This document shows, piece by piece, positions 60,200-64,000 of a DNA stretch of 64,000 nt (its first letter is position 1; every line of letters starts with the position of its first letter). Location of the stretch: positions 2,679,501 through 2,743,500 of the forward strand of contig CANTUR010000009.1 in the NCBI GenBank assembly GCA_947683625.1, read 5' to 3'. This DNA is from Mallotus nudiflorus. Taxonomy: Eukaryota > Streptophyta > Magnoliopsida > Malpighiales > Euphorbiaceae. A program made the translations under genes and the position numbers. The notes under the pieces are model-generated. The model worked only from the letters and a program-made list of their open reading frames with translations. It was not told the origin of the DNA and did not search any database.

Positions 60200-60960
60200 A
60201 GATTCCAACAATCCTTCGTCAAATGACTTTTTTTTCCATAGTTGTAGCAGTTGATATTTTTCTTACTTCTTGATTTTTATATGCTTGTCTTTGCCTCCCA
60301 TTGGAGCCAGGTTTCGTTAATCTCCATCTCGTCACTACCAAAGCCTTACATTGTTGTAAATTTGCTAATTTTTCTTCTTTAGTTTTATGCCTACTTTCTT
60401 CCTCTAAGACAGCAGTTGTAACCTCATCGAAGACTAGATAATCTGTAAGAATATTATTTGTCAGGTTAATGATGAGTTGATCATACGAATCAGGCAAACT
60501 TTGAAGTAAAAATTCAACACGTTCATTTGGCTCTACTTTATATACCAACAATGTGAGTTTAGAAAATAAAGTATTTAAAGTATTTAGGTTCTCCGTCACT
60601 GAAGTATATTCTACCATCCAAAGGGTATTAAACTTCCTCTTAAGGAAAATTTTATTATGGATTGATTTGGCCTCGTATAGCTTGGTGAGTTGATCTCAAA
60701 TCTCTGTTGTGGTTTTTTTTCTTCTACACTTGATAGTATCTCATCTATTAATGCCAAATGAAGATTTTCTATAACTTTTTCATCCATCTCGTTTCACTTA
60801 TTGTCATCTGTGAATTCCTTTGGCCTTTCACTGATAGCCGTTAAACAATATTTTTTCTTAATATTGCCTTCATCTTTAATTTCTACAGTGAGAAATTTTT
60901 CCTATTAAATTTCTCAATCTCACACTCGGTTGTCATTGCTTTCATCACGATTCATAAACT
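60200..60960 (-). pseudogene. Copia gag remnant
   Basis: The frame 60617-60219 contains NLNTLFSKLTLLVYKVEPNE and LLQSLPDSYDQLIINLTNNI, typical of the copia gag (UBN2-type) domain. A zinc knuckle at 60208-60249 reads CYNYGKKSHLTKDCW, with Tyr at the second Cys position of C-x2-C-x4-H-x4-C. The upstream half to about 60960 is broken by stops. Confidence 0.88.
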
Positions 60961-60978
60961 AGATGATATGATATCACT

Positions 60979-61527
60979 TGTTAAGAAAATTAACAGGGAT
61001 AATGTGTAGGATCATTAGTGATTGGAATAATTCAAATCATAACTAAAATAATTACGATAAGAAAAATGAAGAAAATATAGAACACACAAATTTTACATGG
61101 AAAAACCTAAATAAATTGAGGAACAATCACATACAAGACTATAAGAATTTCACAATGAAATATTATAGGAGTTACAAAATATTTCTCACTATCACCCAAT
61201 GAAAGTACAACAAAACTCTCTCTTAAAAATATTACAAAAGCCCATTTTTTTTATTTTTCTCATACAAAGAGATTAATCTCTTACACTCACCTACTCACTC
61301 ACTCCATTCTCTCTCACTTTCTCATCCCTCTTGGTTACTACAATTAATTTCTTTATATTGTGTCTATCAAGTTTATTTATAGGCAATACACTTTTAAGAC
61401 CTAAGTAAAGCAAGTTGGCAAAACCAAATTGCAAATAACCAAAGAGGTTTTGACAACTATTTTGACAAATAATTCAAGATCAAGTTAGCCACTTCTTCCT
61501 TTTTTTAATACAGTAAGTCACTTAACA
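60979..61527 (-). repeat. 5' LTR of the copia element
   Basis: Partner of 56407-56984. On the - strand a CCTATAAATAAA box lies near 61372-61383. Its outer part, from about 61380 rightwards, is also repeated at 62705-62870. Confidence 0.93.
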
Positions 61528-61532
61528 TATTT

Positions 61533-62692
61533 GGATTCTACTTGTTGTTAAGAATGTGTTGGTATGATTGGTTTGGTTAAATAACTTTTTTCGGCGAGAA
61601 AATTTAGCGAGTCCCATCCTATTTCCAGCGATGAATATAGACCAACCCAAAAAATTATTATTTTATTTTTAATAAATAGTATAAACGTTGGTGATTAGTT
61701 TTCATAATTAAAGTGAAATCTAAATCCTTATAGGTAATGAGATAAAAATTTAAGAATTGTTACAATAAAAATTATTTTATTTCCATTTAAATTAATTTAG
61801 CTTGTAAAAAATATTGTTTTAGCCTCAAATTGTTTATTTACAGTGTTTGCTAGTTTTCTTTTTCAAAATTCTTTGATTTTAGTAATTTTATAGAATATTT
61901 AGGAATTTTTAAGAATTTATTTTCTATAAATTCATTTAATAAATATTCTTTTTATAGAGAGTTTTAGAGTGGGAGTTGTAGGGAATAAGTAGATGAGGAT
62001 GTGTTAGCTAGCACACTCCACCTGTGAGTTAATATTATAAAATGTTTGATAAAAAATTTGTACACATTGTACGAATAATTAATATGCAAAAAAAAAAAGA
62101 ATTAGAATTTTCATACAATAGTATATAATATTGCAAAGTTGAATATTTAATTTATTTTGAAAAATGATGGTATAATTATTAGTGTGAATATTACTAGTAA
62201 GCATGATTCAAATAAACCACATGTTTTTATTTGCTTTAATGTTAATAAACTTTCAGGAAGTGTTTTAGTTCTATTTAATTTAATTTAATTCTATTTATGA
62301 TATAAAATTTTTAAAGAAATTGGTAGAATGTGATACTTGGTGGGTGTTATTAGGACCATGTGTGCACTAGTTTGATCTTGGGTCAAGTATGTGTTGGTAA
62401 TTGAGTTTGATAAAGTATGTTCTCTTAGGCAATGTTATTTTCAACTTTGCTTAATGAAACTTGTTCTCTCAGGCCTGAGTTTGAGATGGACTTCACTTGA
62501 ATTTGTTCTTTCAGGGCATCAATATTATAGTAAGTGACTTGACTGTGGCTATAACTCAGTTGAGCATGATTTTTTAAAACGACAAGAGAGCCAAAAAATA
62601 AGAAGATTTGAGGTTTAGGGTTATACCATGAACTCCTATCAAATGTTTTATTTTATTATTTAATATTATTTTTGCATAAACCATTTATTTAT
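61533..62692. repeat. Tandem unit of about 1.33 kb, copy A
   Basis: This aligns with 62868-64000 at an offset of about 1320-1335 bp, sharing AAGAATGTGTTGG, CTAGCACACTCCACCTGTGA, CAAAGTTGAATATTTAAT, GAGTTTGAGATGGACTTCA and TGTTTTATTTTATTATTTAA in order. No coding motifs. The block at about 62325-62370 resembles a landmark of the 3.3-kb LTR family (GCTACCTAGTGGGCATCAC). Confidence 0.85.
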
Positions 62693-62697
62693 TTATT

Positions 62698-64000
62698 TAA
62701 AACTACTTATAAACAATACACTCTTAAGAGCTAAAAAAAGAAAATTGGCAAAACCAACTTGCAAACCACCAAGGCCAAGTTGGTTTTGACAATTATTTTG
62801 TAAATAATTCAAGACCAAGTTGGTCACTTCTTCCTTCTTTTTAATAAAGTAAGTCAGTTAATATATTTCATTTTTACTAGTCCTAGGAATGTGTTGGTGT
62901 GATCAGTTTGATTGGATACTTTTTTCCGATGAAAAAATCCAGTGATTCCCACCTATTTTCGACGATGAATATAGATCAACCTAAAAAATTAAGATTTTAT
63001 TTTTCATAAATAATATAAATTGTGATTGTTGATTTTTATAGTTAGAGTGAAGTCTAAATCCTCTCAGACAATGAGATGAATATTTTGGAATAGTTACAAA
63101 GGAAATTATTTTATTTCCATTTAAATTAATTTAGCTCGTTGGAAATATTCTTTTAGCCTCAAATTGTTTTATTTAGATCATTTGCTAGATTATTTTCAAA
63201 ATTCTTTCATTTTAGTAATTTTTTAGAATTTTTAGGAATTTATTTTCTTTAAATTCATTTAATAAATATTCTTGCTATAGAGAGTTTTAAAGCAAGAGTT
63301 GCAGAGAATAGGTAGATGAGGATGAGTCGGCTAGCACACTCCACCTGTGAGTTAATATTATAAAATGTTTGTTGGAAAAATTTGCATCCATTGTGTGGAT
63401 AATTAATATGAAAAAAGATTAGAATTTTCATACAATAGTGTATAATATTGCAAAGTTGAATATTTAATTCATTCAAAAAAATGATGGTATTATTATTAGT
63501 GTCAATATTAGTAATATGCACAATTCACATAAACAGTTTTTATTTTCTTTACTATAAATAAATTTTTGGTAAGCTTTTTAGTTCTGTTTAATTTTATTCT
63601 ATTTCATTTATGATATAAATTTTCAGAGAAATTGATAGAATATGCTACCTAGTGGGTGTCACTGGAACCATGTGCATACTGGTTTAATCTTGGGTCAGGT
63701 ATGTGTTGGTAATTGAGTTTGGTAAAGTTTGTTCCCTTAGACTATTATTTTGAACTTGGCTAAATGAAACTTGTTCTCTCGGGCTAGAGTTTGAGATGGA
63801 CTTCAGTTTAGTTTGTTCTCTTGGAGCATTAATATTATATTAAGTTATATGACTATGGCTATAACTCGGTTGAATATGATCTCTAGAGACGTTAGTTATT
63901 TGGATTTATGAGATCCAAAAGACTAGTAAATTTAAGGTTTATACCATAAACTTTCATCAAATGTTTTATTTTATTATTTAATGTTATTTTTGCATAAATG
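62698..64000. repeat. Tandem unit of about 1.33 kb, copy B, cut by window end
   Basis: Second copy. Its first 170 bp (62705-62870) match the outer end of the copia LTR (CAATACACTCTTAAGAG, GGCAAAACCAACTTGCAAAC, CTTCTTCCTT, AATAAAGTAAGT), then 62880-64000 repeats copy A. It contains ATGCTACCTAGTGGGTGTCA at 63640-63659. The array continues beyond the window. Confidence 0.85.

Larger units (their letters stand above)
56407..61527 (-). mobile_element. Ty1/copia retrotransposon, structurally complete
   Basis: A 5121-bp element with LTRs 56407-56984 (578 bp, 3') and 60979-61527 (549 bp, 5'), TGTTAAG/TTAACA termini and perfect TATTT target duplications (56402-56406 and 61528-61532). Inside the 3' LTR, on the - strand, lies the polypurine tract AAGTGGGAGAT. 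Inside the 5' LTR is a decayed primer site, TGATATCATATCATC, reminiscent of the initiator-Met type TGGTATCAGAGC. Domain order gag, integrase, reverse transcriptase, RNase H is that of Ty1/copia. The LTRs differ by many substitutions and indels (about 80% identity by eye), so the insertion is old. Confidence 0.95.

Noticed and set aside
1..64000. A previously undescribed defence, biosynthetic or regulatory system
   Set aside because: Apart from two GRAS genes and MPP6, all recognisable content is transposon-derived. I saw no gene cluster supporting such a claim.

Overview
The window is nuclear DNA of a eudicot plant. It is AT-rich, dominated by nested, decayed retrotransposons, and holds a small island of genuine plant genes. 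The species cannot be named from what is visible.

The gene island is about 40.2-51.6 kb. It holds two tandem, intronless GRAS transcription-factor genes of the LISCL (SCL9/11/14/30/33-like) subfamily on the + strand (40288-42387 and 45183-47258) and the relic of a third copy (about 47.9 kb). Tail-to-tail with them on the - strand is a five-exon gene for the nuclear RNA-exosome cofactor MPP6 (49670-51414, 184 aa). A GRAS/MPP6 pairing recalls the Arabidopsis SCL11/MPP6 neighbourhood, so this is probably an ancestral gene block with retrotransposons accumulated around it.

Left flank, 0-8 kb: a - strand Ty3/gypsy gag-protease fossil, a plant-mobile-domain (PMD) fragment, a 43-bp minisatellite, a 1.75-kb gypsy-type LTR (3020-4771), and two hAT-like elements (5401-5676 and 6715-7779). 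The second hAT-like element carries an LTR fragment inserted near its right end.

Nested complex, 8.1-29.6 kb: one decayed L1-type LINE is split into three pieces by two later insertions. The first is a 13.2-kb Tat/Ogre-like Ty3/gypsy element (9645-22867, - strand) with about 2.1-kb LTRs, a gag remnant, no recognisable pol, and three kinds of tandem repeat in its 3' untranslated region. The second is a 3.45-kb solo LTR (23536-26989) with a perfect target-site duplication. Removing the second restores the LINE reading frame exactly.

Region 29.6-38 kb: a 2.0-kb Mutator-like element with long terminal inverted repeats and a 9-bp target duplication (29597-31594), then two solo LTRs with perfect 5-bp duplications (32377-34362 and 34734-37948).

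Right flank, 51.6-64 kb: a third member of the roughly 3.3-kb LTR family (52273-55508), a structurally complete but mutated Ty1/copia element (56407-61527, - strand, perfect TATTT duplication), and a tandemly duplicated unit of about 1.33 kb that runs off the window end.

Most long open frames other than the two GRAS genes and the MPP6 exons are chance frames or transposon debris. All boundaries and similarities were read by eye, with no database search.
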